The notes under the pieces: model-generated | What the model was told of the DNA's origin: nothing | The model's input: only the letters and a program-made list of their open reading frames with translations | Database searches by the model: none | Made by a program: the position numbers and the translations under genes | Source: UBA5239 sp040391785 | Lineage (GTDB): Bacteria > Verrucomicrobiota > Lentisphaeria > Victivallales > Victivallaceae | DNA: 64,000 bases | Direction of reading: 5' to 3' | Assembly (NCBI GenBank): GCA_040391785.1 | Contig: JBEBXH010000022.1 | Span: 1 to 64,000 of the forward strand | Part shown: positions 8,901 to 17,244 of the stretch, piece after piece | How the letters are laid out: the number at the start of each line of letters is the position of its first letter | How positions within the stretch are numbered: position 1 is the first letter of the stretch

Positions 8901-8969
8901 GTCTTCCCCCCCTGGCACAAGCAGGTCTGGAACGCAGACTACTGCTTCCTGCGTTTCGGATTGAACTGA
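5949..8969 (+). CDS. GH106-like glycoside hydrolase (probable alpha-L-rhamnosidase)
   Basis: 1006 residues. The N-terminus has the family's signature stretches: YRPVPFWSWND, then RQIHLMREAGHGGFFMHARGG, then AYDESGWPSGF (about 15-100), the barrel region of GH106-type alpha-L-rhamnosidases, which release terminal rhamnose from plant and host glycans. A beta-sheet C-terminal half (about 680-1006) resembles a carbohydrate-binding or jelly-roll domain. No signal peptide is evident, so it may act in the cytoplasm on imported oligosaccharides. It is a single gene closed by a strong terminator. The exact substrate is uncertain since related families share the N-terminal motif. Confidence 0.8.
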   Translation: MNIFELALNPAKDYRPVPFWSWNDKLEMDELSRQIHLMREAGHGGFFMHARGGLLTEYIGKEWFDLTKGCIGDAKREDMNAWAYDESGWPSGFGNGIVNGLGLKYQQKYLRCKEVSGKDVADIANFIAVYTRDGKRTDKDTASAIDTVLVCYFDVNPYYVDTLDREVTLKFIEAIYQKYYDSLSESERKGMKGFFTDEPQISRNGIPWSFIYEREYSAEFGSSLIDRLPELFLETGCYRKTRYRFWRLTTRLFMNNFLKTIYDWCNDHGWDLTGHMVLEDSYYWQITSNGSVMPHYQYYTIPGMDALGRHFTSLVTPKQLESVAAQTGKKQVLSETFALCGWAVTFTDLKWLYQWQMVHGINLLCQHLEGYSLRGIRKRDYPASLFIHQPWWPEYHRFNDYVSRLGVLLAESVPCVDTLIIHGVTTAHMLFNRDHASNQQPSDDIINMYSRAFEGLSQKLVDAHIGHHYGDETLMEQHGCVEGAKLRIGQHSYSIVVLPKLMNLSSRQVTMLEEFVNNGGVILGERNDFHSEFHVDGELVNNLPLLKQVKFFDSAAEVAAELANYCEAVSITEPGTAKQVAAINAAHRTLINFDGKPAELYYLVNTDRFKGFDTEIVIEAAGVECYNPATGAVEPIFYDKVGGKCRIPFRFAPVGDLVLLARNHEVAPAAVPAPAGKSVQLKPDFKVKECSENILTLDMCSCAADGKTMFEREYILTIQNALLKLEREADIELGFEFEVDSSYALGQPLELLIEHPEYYEITLNGKAISNKSNGFFADKAFERIDIGPAVVAGRNSLMLKTHFYQKPETYQSIRASKHFEGERNKLSFHSEVEAVYLCGKFGVKTPGKFTDLARNGVRYAGAFALTALPSQVNGGNIEQSGFPFFAGKITLEQDFEVANPAGNEIRFANLYANVAEVKINGKPLAAIIYPDYKAAIPADLLKPSVNKLEITLTNSLRNMLGPFHLEEGECFAVGPATFYKDADGVFPPWHKQVWNADYCFLRFGLN

Positions 8970-8979
8970 TGGCAATACA

Positions 8980-9009
8980 GCGGCTGAACTCAAAATCAGC
9001 CGCTTTTTT
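8980..9009 (+). terminator. intrinsic terminator after the GH106-like gene
   Basis: A perfect 8-bp stem, GCGGCTGA (8980-8987) with TCAGCCGC (8996-9003), loop of eight bases, followed by six T. It lies 10 bases after the stop codon. Confidence 0.9.
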
Positions 9010-9021
9010 ATCGTGGCAGGT

Positions 9022-9498
9022 ATGAGAAAAAGACGAAAAAAACTGTTCATGTATTTATGTTTAACCGGCCTGATGTCCATTCTGGGTAGCCCACTGCTGC
9101 TGTTATTGCAAAGCATTCCACGAGAATACCCGGCAACGGAAGCCAGTGAAGCATTGAAAGAACATCATCTTTGGAGAAATCTGAGTCTGTTGGATGGCAG
9201 AAGTGAAGATGAATCGTATTTGGTCACATCGACGGTAGTATTGCGTTACAGTGGTTACCCCCGCGCCGCTGATTACCGTTTGCGAGTTGGAGCCTCCAAG
9301 GGCTATCCTCTGCCAGCCTTGTTATTAGCGATACTTTACCATGAAGGGCTCAGCAAGCCGCAAGACAAAATCCAGGCTCGTTACTGGGCTGCCCGGGCAC
9401 TGGAGTTTTCAGCCGGTTCCGAGAACCCGAAAGTGCGCGAAGATGCACGGAAAATGATCGCAAAATTAGATGAGGAACAAGGGCATGATGAACAGTAA
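9022..9498 (+). CDS. membrane-anchored protein with a Sel1-like segment
   Basis: 158 residues from the ATG at 9022; a GTG at 9013 would add three residues. One hydrophobic segment follows a very basic start (RKRRKK), so the protein is anchored with most of its mass outside the cytoplasm. The segment YPLPALLLAILYHEG...QARYWAARAL (about 95-130) looks like one Sel1/TPR-type repeat. The start lies only 12 bases after the preceding terminator, so a promoter within or before that hairpin is needed. It overlaps the next gene by 14 bases. The A+T-rich codon use differs from the neighbouring genes. No function can be assigned. Confidence 0.65.
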   Translation: MRKRRKKLFMYLCLTGLMSILGSPLLLLLQSIPREYPATEASEALKEHHLWRNLSLLDGRSEDESYLVTSTVVLRYSGYPRAADYRLRVGASKGYPLPALLLAILYHEGLSKPQDKIQARYWAARALEFSAGSENPKVREDARKMIAKLDEEQGHDEQ

Positions 9499-10909
9499 AC
9501 CCGAGAAGCTTTATAATTGGGTGGCAGTATTGATCGCCGGCCTGATTCCCATGCTCAGTGTCATAGTGCAGCAAGGCGGGGCATATCTTCATGGAGAAAG
9601 TGCCGCATTTTTATTCAATTACTGGCGGGACCGGCCGCTGGCTGCAAAAATTTTCGATCCGGTTCCCAACGACTGGGGACTGTATCAGGCGCGCGAATTG
9701 AGCTATTTCATCGATTATCTGGATGCCGGATTCATCCGCTGGTCGATTGCGCACGGAGTTCCTCATTTTTATTCTTTCAGTACAATTCTTGTCGCACTTC
9801 TGACTGTGGGGATTTTTCAAATTGCCGGAACGCGATTATTTAAGAATATCGGAACTGGTTCTTTCCTGACGGTGAATTGTCTGCTGATGACTCTGCCGGC
9901 AATTTTCTGGGGGAATTTATTTTTTCGTTCTTCCAAGCCAGGGTGTGCCCTGATGTTGGTGATCATCGGGTTTTGTCTGTATGATTTCTTCGGTAAATAT
10001 CAGAATAAACATTGTGGGAATCATTTAAATAGGTTGATTATAACGATTGCTTCAGCTGAAATGGTAATGATGCTGTTGGATCGGCAGGGCATGTTCTGGG
10101 TGGCAACCATTACCGTTGGACTGGGACTGGTTAGCGTCGGCATGGTTTGGATGAATACATGGCGGGGAGCAATTCCGATGAAAAAACTGTTGATCGGAAG
10201 TATGTTGGTGCTGGCGCTTGGTACAATTTACAACCTGTATATCGCTCCATACCTTATTTACTGTTTGAACGGATATTATCCGGAATGCAATTACCAGCAA
10301 GTGGGAATCATGGGCTTGCTGAATTTTTCTGGCGGCTTGACTTTTGTGCTGACTAACCTTGGCGGAATGTTCGGGGGACTGGGAATAAAAACGGGCGTAG
10401 GCGTCCTGGTTCTGATTGCAGCGGGCCTGATTTCACCATATCTCAAACGAGGCGAAAACCCTGTGGTAAAACGCTGGGCGCTTTGGTATATCTGTGCATA
10501 TGTTTTTATGATGTGCGCGATGATAGCGGCAGCCAACCTGATGACTTCCCAACACCCGGCCATGCTTTATCCGGACGTGATCCGCGGAGGATATTTTATG
10601 CCGAATGCGATGATCGTGATGTTCTTTTTCGTGATCGCACTGAATTCATTTCTCGGTACATGGCGTTTCGATCGCCGTGTCGCATGTGCGATTTTGTGGT
10701 TGATGCTGGTCGGCAATATATTTCTGTTGCGCCAGGAGAATCCGATGGAACCCTCCGGTCATTTAGCGGGGGCGAAAATACACGTGCACTATATACTGTA
10801 TGCATTGCGGCATCACGATTTCGATTATCAGGAAATTCCATTGAGCCTGCGGGAATTCAATGTGATTGCGATATCCAGAGGCGACAAGCTGGTTCGTCAT
10901 TGGGATTGA
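9485..10909 (+). CDS. large polytopic membrane protein, unknown
   Basis: 474 residues with about ten to eleven hydrophobic segments spread over the whole length and short loops, the layout of lipid-linked glycosyltransferases or polymerases of the GT-C type, although no DD or DE catalytic pair could be picked with confidence. A soluble tail of about 60 residues follows the last helix. Tandem ATGs at 9485 and 9488 overlap the preceding gene, implying translational coupling. Like its partner it is A+T-rich relative to the flanking genes, suggesting a common foreign origin. Confidence 0.65.
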   Translation: MMNSKPEKLYNWVAVLIAGLIPMLSVIVQQGGAYLHGESAAFLFNYWRDRPLAAKIFDPVPNDWGLYQARELSYFIDYLDAGFIRWSIAHGVPHFYSFSTILVALLTVGIFQIAGTRLFKNIGTGSFLTVNCLLMTLPAIFWGNLFFRSSKPGCALMLVIIGFCLYDFFGKYQNKHCGNHLNRLIITIASAEMVMMLLDRQGMFWVATITVGLGLVSVGMVWMNTWRGAIPMKKLLIGSMLVLALGTIYNLYIAPYLIYCLNGYYPECNYQQVGIMGLLNFSGGLTFVLTNLGGMFGGLGIKTGVGVLVLIAAGLISPYLKRGENPVVKRWALWYICAYVFMMCAMIAAANLMTSQHPAMLYPDVIRGGYFMPNAMIVMFFFVIALNSFLGTWRFDRRVACAILWLMLVGNIFLLRQENPMEPSGHLAGAKIHVHYILYALRHHDFDYQEIPLSLREFNVIAISRGDKLVRHWD

Positions 10910-10967
10910 ACCTCTTCATACTCCTTTCTCCTTTTTTAGAAATTTCTGTTTTTCCGAATATAGCATA

Positions 10968-10995
10968 TTGATTTCTTTTTATTTTGCTGTATAAT
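10968..10995 (+). promoter_or_regulatory. promoter of the ROK operon
   Basis: TTGATT (10968-10973), 16 bases, TATAAT (10990-10995), in an A+T-rich stretch 38 bases before the ATG at 11034. Confidence 0.65.
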
Positions 10996-11033
10996 ATTTA
11001 TATGCAAAATGAAATTAATTAAAATGCATTAAA

Positions 11034-12089
11034 ATGGATAATAAAACTAAAAAATCACGAAAATTAATGGAGCTGAAGCGTCTGGTGCTGAACAGTAACG
11101 GCATACGACGCAGCGAGGCCGCCGAGCTGGTTGACCTGGATATTCGCACCGCTTCCGCTTATCTGGAGGAGTTGGTCGTCAGCGGATTGCTGCGCAGCGA
11201 AACTGAGCCCAGCGTCGGCAAAGGGCGCCCCGGCGTGCTTTATTTCCCCAACCGCGAAAACCTCTGTTATCTGGGGCTGGTCATCACCGCCGGGCTGGGC
11301 GTGGCCTGTTACATGATCGACCACCGGAACAACACGCTGGACAGCAGTCATATCAAGTTCGACCAGACCTGCAGCAAGCTCACCGTATTCAAAAAGGTTC
11401 TCGACCTGGTTAAGCAAACCCTGCAGGAGCATCCGGAGCGCCGCCTGGGGGCGATCGGCATCTCGATTTCGCGCTGGCTGCAGCCGCCGCTGGCTTCGTA
11501 CGACCTCTATTCCGGGCTGGTCGATTACCTGAACCGCGAGACCGGGGTCCCGGTTTACCGCGACGTCAACATCAATATGCTGGCGTATCAGGTCAGTGCT
11601 CATTATAAATGCCGCAACCTGGCGCTGATCCACCCCGGCAAGGTCATCGAATTCGGCCTGGTGGTTAACGGTTTCCCCACAGCGAATCTGTTCGAACATG
11701 AGGACTGGCTCGCTCATCTGCAGGTCAATAAGGCGGGACGCAAATGTTATTGCGGGCAGCACGGCTGCCTCGAGAATTACGTGACCGAGGGGGCCATCGC
11801 GGAAAGGCGCGAGGAACAGCCGCTTTCGGAGCATTCGCGGATTCAGGGGGATGTCGAGCGTTATCTGGGGTTGGCCTGCCGCGAAGTCGCCCGGGTTTAC
11901 CATCCCGAAATGATCATGGTGCATGCCCCGGACAACTGGCACGACGGCATCCGCCGGGCCTACGGGCCGGACGCGCCGCCGCTGAATTTTGACATTACAA
12001 ACTTTCAGGTCGGACTGGGCGCCGCCATGTTGGCCGCTTTCCTCTCCACCAAACAATTTATCAAAGAAACCACAGGAGAATCCAAATGA
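11034..12089 (+). CDS. ROK-family transcriptional regulator
   Basis: 351 residues. An N-terminal winged helix-turn-helix (about 8-70, with SEAAELVDLDIRTASAYLEEL) is followed by a ROK sugar-kinase-like domain. The ROK zinc site is complete: C238, C240 and C245 in KCYCGQHGCLE. Such proteins repress sugar-use genes and are released by a sugar or sugar phosphate. There is no clear ribosome-binding site before the start; an ATG 11 codons further in is an alternative. The stop overlaps the start of the aminotransferase gene, so the operon below is its likely target. Confidence 0.88.
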   Translation: MDNKTKKSRKLMELKRLVLNSNGIRRSEAAELVDLDIRTASAYLEELVVSGLLRSETEPSVGKGRPGVLYFPNRENLCYLGLVITAGLGVACYMIDHRNNTLDSSHIKFDQTCSKLTVFKKVLDLVKQTLQEHPERRLGAIGISISRWLQPPLASYDLYSGLVDYLNRETGVPVYRDVNINMLAYQVSAHYKCRNLALIHPGKVIEFGLVVNGFPTANLFEHEDWLAHLQVNKAGRKCYCGQHGCLENYVTEGAIAERREEQPLSEHSRIQGDVERYLGLACREVARVYHPEMIMVHAPDNWHDGIRRAYGPDAPPLNFDITNFQVGLGAAMLAAFLSTKQFIKETTGESK

Positions 12090-13330
12090 GCAAATCAGCG
12101 CAACTGGCCATCAACGGCGGCAGCAAGGCAATCGACTTCGCCTTCCGGGGACGCGAACAATTCGACACGGCGGAAAAAGAAGCGGTCATGCGCCTGTTCG
12201 ATGCCAGCATCAGCTCCGGCAACGCCTTCGGCTACAACGGTCCCGAGGAAGAGGCCTTCTGCAAGGAATTCTCCGAATTCATGGGCAGTGGCTTTGCTGA
12301 TGGTGTAAACTCCGGAACCAATGCAGTTTATGTGGCGCTGCGGGCGCTGGATCTGCCGCCGTTCTCCGAAGTAGTGGTCAGCGCGGTCACGGACCCGGGC
12401 GGCATCATGCCGATCGTCATGCTCAGCTGCATCCCGATGGTCGCGGACACCATGCCGGATAGCTACAACATCGGCCCCGAGCAGATCGAGGCGGTCATCA
12501 CGCCCCGGACCCGGGCGATCGTGGTGGCGCACATCGGCGGCGAGCCCGCCGACATGGAGGGCATCATGAAGGTGGCGGCCAAGTATAGCTTGCCGGTTAT
12601 CGAGGATTGCGCCCAATCGCACGGCGCTGCGATCAACGGCAAAAAGGTTGGCACGTTCGGCACTTACGGCGCTTTTTCGCTGATGTTCGGCAAGCACTTC
12701 TGTACCGGCGGACAAGGCGGAGCCGTGCTCAGCCAGACCGAGGACCTTTACTGGCGCGAACGCCGGGCCGCCGACCGCGGCAAGCCGTTCAATATGCCCG
12801 GCCATACCAACCCCATCCCGGCCATCAACTGCAACCTCGACGAACTCGGCGCGGTCATCGGCCGGACGCAGTTGAAAAAGCTGCCGTCGATCATCGCCCG
12901 CAAGCAGAAGTTTGTTCAAATGCTCAAGGACCGCGGCATTGGCGAGCTGGCCGGTATCGAGATTCCGGAGCTGCGCCTCGGCGTTGAGCACGTCTACTGG
13001 TGGTGGCGGCTGCGGGTCAATACCGGCAAACTCACGGTCAACAAAGCCGACTACTGCGCCGCCTTGATGGCCGAGGGGGTCCAGATGAACCCGAATTATT
13101 CGGCGGCCCTCCCCTTCACCTTTGAGTGGTTCCAGGAGCGCTGGACCAAATTCCCGTGGAACAACCCGGAGTACAAAGGCGATGCGCGCACCGAGTTCGA
13201 GTGCCCGAACGCCAAAGCCGCCATGACCAATCACTTCAATCTGGTCATTTCCGAAAGCTGGGGCGAAAAAGAAGCCGACGCCATCATCGCGGCGTTCAAA
13301 AAAGTTGATGAGGCCTATCGTGATAATTGA
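12086..13330 (+). CDS. DegT/DnrJ/EryC1 family PLP aminotransferase
   Basis: 414 residues with a fold-type I PLP enzyme layout: GVNSGTNAVYVAL near residue 75, VIEDCAQSHGA near 170, and the PLP lysine K203 in FSLMFGKHF followed by CTGGQGGAV. These enzymes transfer an amino group to a keto-sugar or keto-cyclitol; a few members are dehydratases instead. GGAG precedes the ATG, which overlaps the ROK stop (ATGA). The regulator and the following amidohydrolase suggest catabolism of an aminated sugar or cyclitol rather than antibiotic synthesis, but that is inference. Confidence 0.88.
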   Translation: MSKSAQLAINGGSKAIDFAFRGREQFDTAEKEAVMRLFDASISSGNAFGYNGPEEEAFCKEFSEFMGSGFADGVNSGTNAVYVALRALDLPPFSEVVVSAVTDPGGIMPIVMLSCIPMVADTMPDSYNIGPEQIEAVITPRTRAIVVAHIGGEPADMEGIMKVAAKYSLPVIEDCAQSHGAAINGKKVGTFGTYGAFSLMFGKHFCTGGQGGAVLSQTEDLYWRERRAADRGKPFNMPGHTNPIPAINCNLDELGAVIGRTQLKKLPSIIARKQKFVQMLKDRGIGELAGIEIPELRLGVEHVYWWWRLRVNTGKLTVNKADYCAALMAEGVQMNPNYSAALPFTFEWFQERWTKFPWNNPEYKGDARTEFECPNAKAAMTNHFNLVISESWGEKEADAIIAAFKKVDEAYRDN

Positions 13331-14210
13331 CATCCATACTCATATCACCTTCGATCACTTCCCGGAATTCAGCCGTGTCCTGCTCGGGCGCGGCCCCTTC
13401 ACCGCCGATATCCTGCTCAAACGCATGGATATGGAAGGAATCGACCGCTCTGTGCTGCTGCCGCTCTCCTCGCCGGAGTGCCTGGACTTTTACGGTGTGT
13501 GCGGCAATCAGGAGTGTATCGAAGCCGCCCGCAAGCACCCGGACCGCTTCACGGCGTTTTTTTACGTGGACCCGCGCTCGATCACCAATTACGGCGACGG
13601 CAATCTGGTCAAGTTAATGCAGGTCTACAAAGATCTCGGCTGCAAGGGCATCGGCGAAATGACCGCATCACTGGAAATGGATGATATCCTGTACCAGCGG
13701 CTGTTTTTTGCCGCCGGCGAGGAAGGACTGCCGATCATTTTCCACTTCAAGCCGCAGGGCTCCACCAGCTACGGCGCGATCGACGACCTCGGGCTGCCCC
13801 GCACGGAAAAAGTTGTAAAAATGTTTCCGAAAACGATTTTCCTCGGTCACTCGCCGTGCTTCTGGAACGAGCTGGATGGCGACATCACCGAAGAAAACCG
13901 GGCCGGCTACATGAAGGGCGCTTACGGGAAAAAGGGACGCCTGTGGGAATTGTTCGAAAAATACCCGAACGTCTACGGCGACATCTCCGCCGGCAGTGCC
14001 TACCACGCCCTGAGCCGTGACCCGAAGGGCTACGAGTTCCTGGAGCAATACCACGACCGGATCTGCTTCGGCACCGACCGCTTCACCGGTATCGACGAAC
14101 CGATTCCCGATATCCTGCCCTATCTGAAAAACGGTCTGAAGGACGGGAAGCTCTCGCAGCCGGCCTATGACGCGATCATGTCCGGAAACTTCCTGCGGAT
14201 CACCCGCTAG
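13320..14210 (+). CDS. amidohydrolase-2 family TIM-barrel hydrolase
   Basis: 296 residues from the GTG at 13320, chosen because TGAGG lies 6 bases upstream and the product then opens MIIDIHTH, the usual start of this family; an ATG at 13308 is the alternative. Metal-binding DIHTH at 3-7, a central HFK, a late GHSP and the final FGTDRF aspartate match the family, which includes decarboxylases and lactone or amide hydrolases. It overlaps the aminotransferase gene by 11 bases, so ROK regulator, aminotransferase and hydrolase form one tightly coupled unit. Confidence 0.85.
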   Translation: MIIDIHTHITFDHFPEFSRVLLGRGPFTADILLKRMDMEGIDRSVLLPLSSPECLDFYGVCGNQECIEAARKHPDRFTAFFYVDPRSITNYGDGNLVKLMQVYKDLGCKGIGEMTASLEMDDILYQRLFFAAGEEGLPIIFHFKPQGSTSYGAIDDLGLPRTEKVVKMFPKTIFLGHSPCFWNELDGDITEENRAGYMKGAYGKKGRLWELFEKYPNVYGDISAGSAYHALSRDPKGYEFLEQYHDRICFGTDRFTGIDEPIPDILPYLKNGLKDGKLSQPAYDAIMSGNFLRITR

Positions 14211-14251
14211 CAGATCATCCATAAAATCCGGGCTAAAACATGGTTTTATAC

Positions 14252-14280
14252 TTGCTTTTACGCTTTTTACAGGCTATAAT
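14252..14280 (+). promoter_or_regulatory. promoter of the secreted protein-ygiQ unit
   Basis: TTGCTT (14252-14257), 17 bases, TATAAT (14275-14280). The ATG at 14307 follows with GGAG in between. Confidence 0.7.
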
Positions 14281-14306
14281 ACATATAAACTATTGAGGCT
14301 TGGAGC

Positions 14307-14837
14307 ATGAATAAAACACGATTGATCATGATGGCTGCGGCATTGGTGATGTGCGGAAGCCTTTTCGGTGCCGTATGGCGTTTTCATTTCGGTAATATCG
14401 CCTGCGCGGAAATCACCACATCCACCGTCAGAATTCAGAATGAAGACAAAGAGGCGTTTCCCGAGCAGTACACGCAAAACGGCTATGCCGTGGTGGTCTG
14501 CAAGCTCGATGCCGGGCGCACGCTGAGCATTTACGACTTTTCGCTGGCTGATCACCTGAACACCTACCCCTGCATTGCACTGCGGGTCGGTAACGGACAG
14601 TTCGACGCCAAGAACTGGAAAATCGAGAAAACCGATGCCGACACCCTGTATTCGATGCTGTTCCGGATCGACCCCCCGCGCGGCGAGGCCGGCCGGAACG
14701 TCAATCTGACGCTTAAGTACAATTACTCCACCCATCGCACGGCCCAGCTCCAGGTGCCTTTCAAGCTGATCGGTTCGGCCGCGCCCACCGATGTCAGCAA
14801 AATCACCGACGCTGGCATGCTGCCGCCGCGCCAGTAA
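14307..14837 (+). CDS. small secreted protein, unknown
   Basis: 176 residues with a clear Sec signal peptide: basic MNKTR, a hydrophobic stretch MMAAALVMCG, and a likely cleavage site after FGA (near 22). The rest is predicted beta-rich and shows no motif I recognise. GGAG lies 7 bases before the ATG. The next gene, ygiQ, starts 4 bases after its stop, so they are cotranscribed, though no functional link is evident. Confidence 0.75.
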   Translation: MNKTRLIMMAAALVMCGSLFGAVWRFHFGNIACAEITTSTVRIQNEDKEAFPEQYTQNGYAVVVCKLDAGRTLSIYDFSLADHLNTYPCIALRVGNGQFDAKNWKIEKTDADTLYSMLFRIDPPRGEAGRNVNLTLKYNYSTHRTAQLQVPFKLIGSAAPTDVSKITDAGMLPPRQ

Positions 14838-14841
14838 GCTC

Positions 14842-16569
14842 ATGTACGCTCCTGAATTCATGCCGATGTCCCGGCGCGAAATGGACAAACTGGGCTGGGA
14901 CCAGCTCGATATCCTGTTGATCACTGGCGATTGTTACGTCGACCATCCGTCCTACGGCATTTCCCTGATCGGCCGTTTGCTGATGGCTGAGGGATACCGC
15001 TGCGGCATCATCGCGCAACCGGACTGGAAGGACGCCAAATCACTGCAGATTCTCGGCCGCCCCGCCCTCGCCTGCGCGATTTCGTCCGGCAACATGGATT
15101 CGATGGTCAATCTTTACACCGCCGGCCGCCGTCTCCGCCGCGACGACGCTTACTCGGAAAACGGCACCCCCGGCCTGCGCCCGCCCCATGCGTTGATCGT
15201 CTATTCCCAGCTGGCCCGCCAGGCGTTTCCCGGCTTGCCGATCCTGAATGGCGGCATGGAGTCGAGTCTCCGCCGCGTGGCTCACTACGATTACTGGCAG
15301 GACAAAATCCGCCCCGGCATTCTGGTCGACAGCAAGGCTGAAATCGGCATGTACGGCCAGGGGGAGAAAACAATCGTGGAAATCGCCGCCTGCCTGCGCG
15401 ATAATAAACCGCTCCGCCATATTCGCGGCTCGGTCGTTTTTCTGGGCAAAAAGGAAGCAGAAAGCTGGGATTTCAGCAATTACGTCGAACTGCCGAACTG
15501 GGAAACCATGCAGAATGACCGCGACGCGTTGATGGCCGAGACCATCACCGTCGAAAGCGAAATGAATCCGTATTCCGGCAAAGGTATTTACCAGCGCTAC
15601 GGCGACCGGGTGCTGGTCATCGAACCGCCGCCGACTCCGTTGACGACTGAGGAGCTCGACCGCGTGCATGAACTGCCGTTCAGCCGGTTGCCGCACCCCG
15701 TTTACAAGGGACGGATCCCGGCGTTTGACGCCATCAGCGCCTCGATCCCGGCGGTCCGCGGCTGCCCCGGCGGCTGCTCGTTCTGCGGACTCGTCTCGCA
15801 TCAGGGACGTGCGATCACCTCGCGCAGTCACGAGTCCGTACTCAAAGACGTGGAGAAACTGACTTCGAATAAGAATTTCAAGGGCACCATCACCGACATC
15901 GGCGGGGCCGCCGGCAACATTTACGGCAGCTTTGTCAAGGACACGGCCATCTGCGCCAAGTGCCACCGTTCCTCCTGCATGGTGCCCCGCCCCTGCCCCA
16001 ACTACGTGGCCGACGGCCTGAGCTTGATGCACTTGCTGCGCAAGGCCCGTTCGATGCCCAGCGTCAAGCACCTTTATGTCAACTCCGGCATCCGGCTGGA
16101 CCTGGCGGTACAGCAGAAAGAACTGATGCGCGAGATGGTCCGCCACCATGTGTCGGGGCATATGAAGGTTGCTCCGGAACATTTGCACCCGCGCGTGCTC
16201 GAACTGATGCGCAAGAACAAGGCCGAGGATTTTTATGAGTTCAAGGAATTTTTTGAGGAAGAGAGCCGCAAGGCGGGCAAGGAACAGTACCTGATTCCGC
16301 TCTTCATTTCGAACTTTCCCGGTTGTACCGAGCGGGAAATGAAAACCGTGGACGATTTCCTGAACCGCCACAACTGGAGTCCGCAACAGGTGCAGGATTA
16401 TATTCCGCTGCCGATGACCATGGGCGCGGCCATGTATTACACCGGCAAAACGCCGGACGGCGAACCGATCACCGTCAACCGCGGCTTGGCCGAGCGGCGT
16501 CCGCAGATACAGGTTTTGAAGAAAAAACGTTCGCGGCCGTTTGACCAGAAAAGAAATAAGCAACGATAA
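14842..16569 (+). CDS. YgiQ family radical SAM protein
   Basis: 575 residues, the usual size of the YgiQ (UPF0313) family. The radical SAM cluster motif is C308, C312, C315 in CPGGCSFCG. The N-terminal DQLDILLITGDCYVDHPS block and the late APEHLHPRVLELM block are family hallmarks. A second cysteine set (CAKCHRSSC, near 372-380) is also family-typical. Family members are of unknown reaction. The ATG at 14842 (MYAPEFMPMSR) fits the family start and lies just after the upstream stop. Confidence 0.92.
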   Translation: MYAPEFMPMSRREMDKLGWDQLDILLITGDCYVDHPSYGISLIGRLLMAEGYRCGIIAQPDWKDAKSLQILGRPALACAISSGNMDSMVNLYTAGRRLRRDDAYSENGTPGLRPPHALIVYSQLARQAFPGLPILNGGMESSLRRVAHYDYWQDKIRPGILVDSKAEIGMYGQGEKTIVEIAACLRDNKPLRHIRGSVVFLGKKEAESWDFSNYVELPNWETMQNDRDALMAETITVESEMNPYSGKGIYQRYGDRVLVIEPPPTPLTTEELDRVHELPFSRLPHPVYKGRIPAFDAISASIPAVRGCPGGCSFCGLVSHQGRAITSRSHESVLKDVEKLTSNKNFKGTITDIGGAAGNIYGSFVKDTAICAKCHRSSCMVPRPCPNYVADGLSLMHLLRKARSMPSVKHLYVNSGIRLDLAVQQKELMREMVRHHVSGHMKVAPEHLHPRVLELMRKNKAEDFYEFKEFFEEESRKAGKEQYLIPLFISNFPGCTEREMKTVDDFLNRHNWSPQQVQDYIPLPMTMGAAMYYTGKTPDGEPITVNRGLAERRPQIQVLKKKRSRPFDQKRNKQR

Positions 16570-16598
16570 TTGACAACTCAAATTCGTAATGGTATATT
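16570..16598 (+). promoter_or_regulatory. near-consensus promoter abutting the start codon
   Basis: TTGACA (16570-16575), 17 bases, TATATT (16593-16598). It begins at the base after the ygiQ stop. The ATG at 16606 lies 7 bases after the -10 box, about where transcription would start, and there is no ribosome-binding site, so the mRNA may be leaderless. Confidence 0.7.
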
Positions 16599-16605
16599 AA
16601 GCAGT

Positions 16606-17244
16606 ATGAAAAAACGCAACGACTATATCAGCGATAAATTGATTTACTCCGGGGATCGCCTGAAATCCCAGATGATGGCCGCAGAGGCCAATCTGGAAAC
16701 GGCCAATCACCCGGCGCCAACCGTTGCCGAGCAGGCGGCACCCGTACCGCCGCCCCCACCGCCTAAAGTTTTGATCGAACGCAAACAATTCGAGGAATAT
16801 TCGCGTGTCCGGCGCGAACAGATGCTGCGGCTCTCCGAGTTCTCGGCCCTGCTCGAAGCGGAACTCTCCGACAGCCGCCAGCTCGTGGCCGAGGCCGAAA
16901 AACTACAAATCCTCTTCGACCAGTTCTTTCAGGAGATCAACCAGCTGCCGGAGACCTACGACCAGGTCAACGAGGAGCCGGAGAAATTCAACGAGTACAA
17001 CCGCAATCTGGAACAGGCCCGGCTGGTCATCGTCCGCCACGCCGCCGCTGTGCGCAAGCTGTTGTCTTATGAGACAGGCGGCAGCAAGCATCACAATAAC
17101 TCGATCGTTCATGAAGTCGCTTCACTGACGTTCCTGCAACTGATCCGAGTGGGAATCGGGACCGCCTTCCCGCTCATTCTGGCGATTATTCTGGCGGCAC
17201 TGATCATTGGCGGAGCCATTGTGCTGACCATGGGAGGCGTCTGA
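16606..17244 (+). CDS. tail-anchored coiled-coil membrane protein
   Basis: 212 residues: a charged N-terminus, a run of prolines (VPPPPPPK, near 46-53), a long helical, probably coiled-coil region (about 55-155) rich in Glu, Gln and Leu, and one C-terminal membrane helix (about 180-210). The layout resembles a scaffold held at the inner membrane. No family is recognised. The ATG at 16606 sits directly after the promoter. The next gene overlaps by one base. Confidence 0.7.
   Translation: MKKRNDYISDKLIYSGDRLKSQMMAAEANLETANHPAPTVAEQAAPVPPPPPPKVLIERKQFEEYSRVRREQMLRLSEFSALLEAELSDSRQLVAEAEKLQILFDQFFQEINQLPETYDQVNEEPEKFNEYNRNLEQARLVIVRHAAAVRKLLSYETGGSKHHNNSIVHEVASLTFLQLIRVGIGTAFPLILAIILAALIIGGAIVLTMGGV

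Noticed and set aside
12095..13333. A 412-codon open frame on the minus strand
   Set aside because: Exactly mirrors the DegT aminotransferase gene, which has its PLP lysine and coupled start.
15040..16581. A 513-codon open frame on the minus strand
   Set aside because: Antisense to the YgiQ gene, whose radical SAM cysteines are complete.
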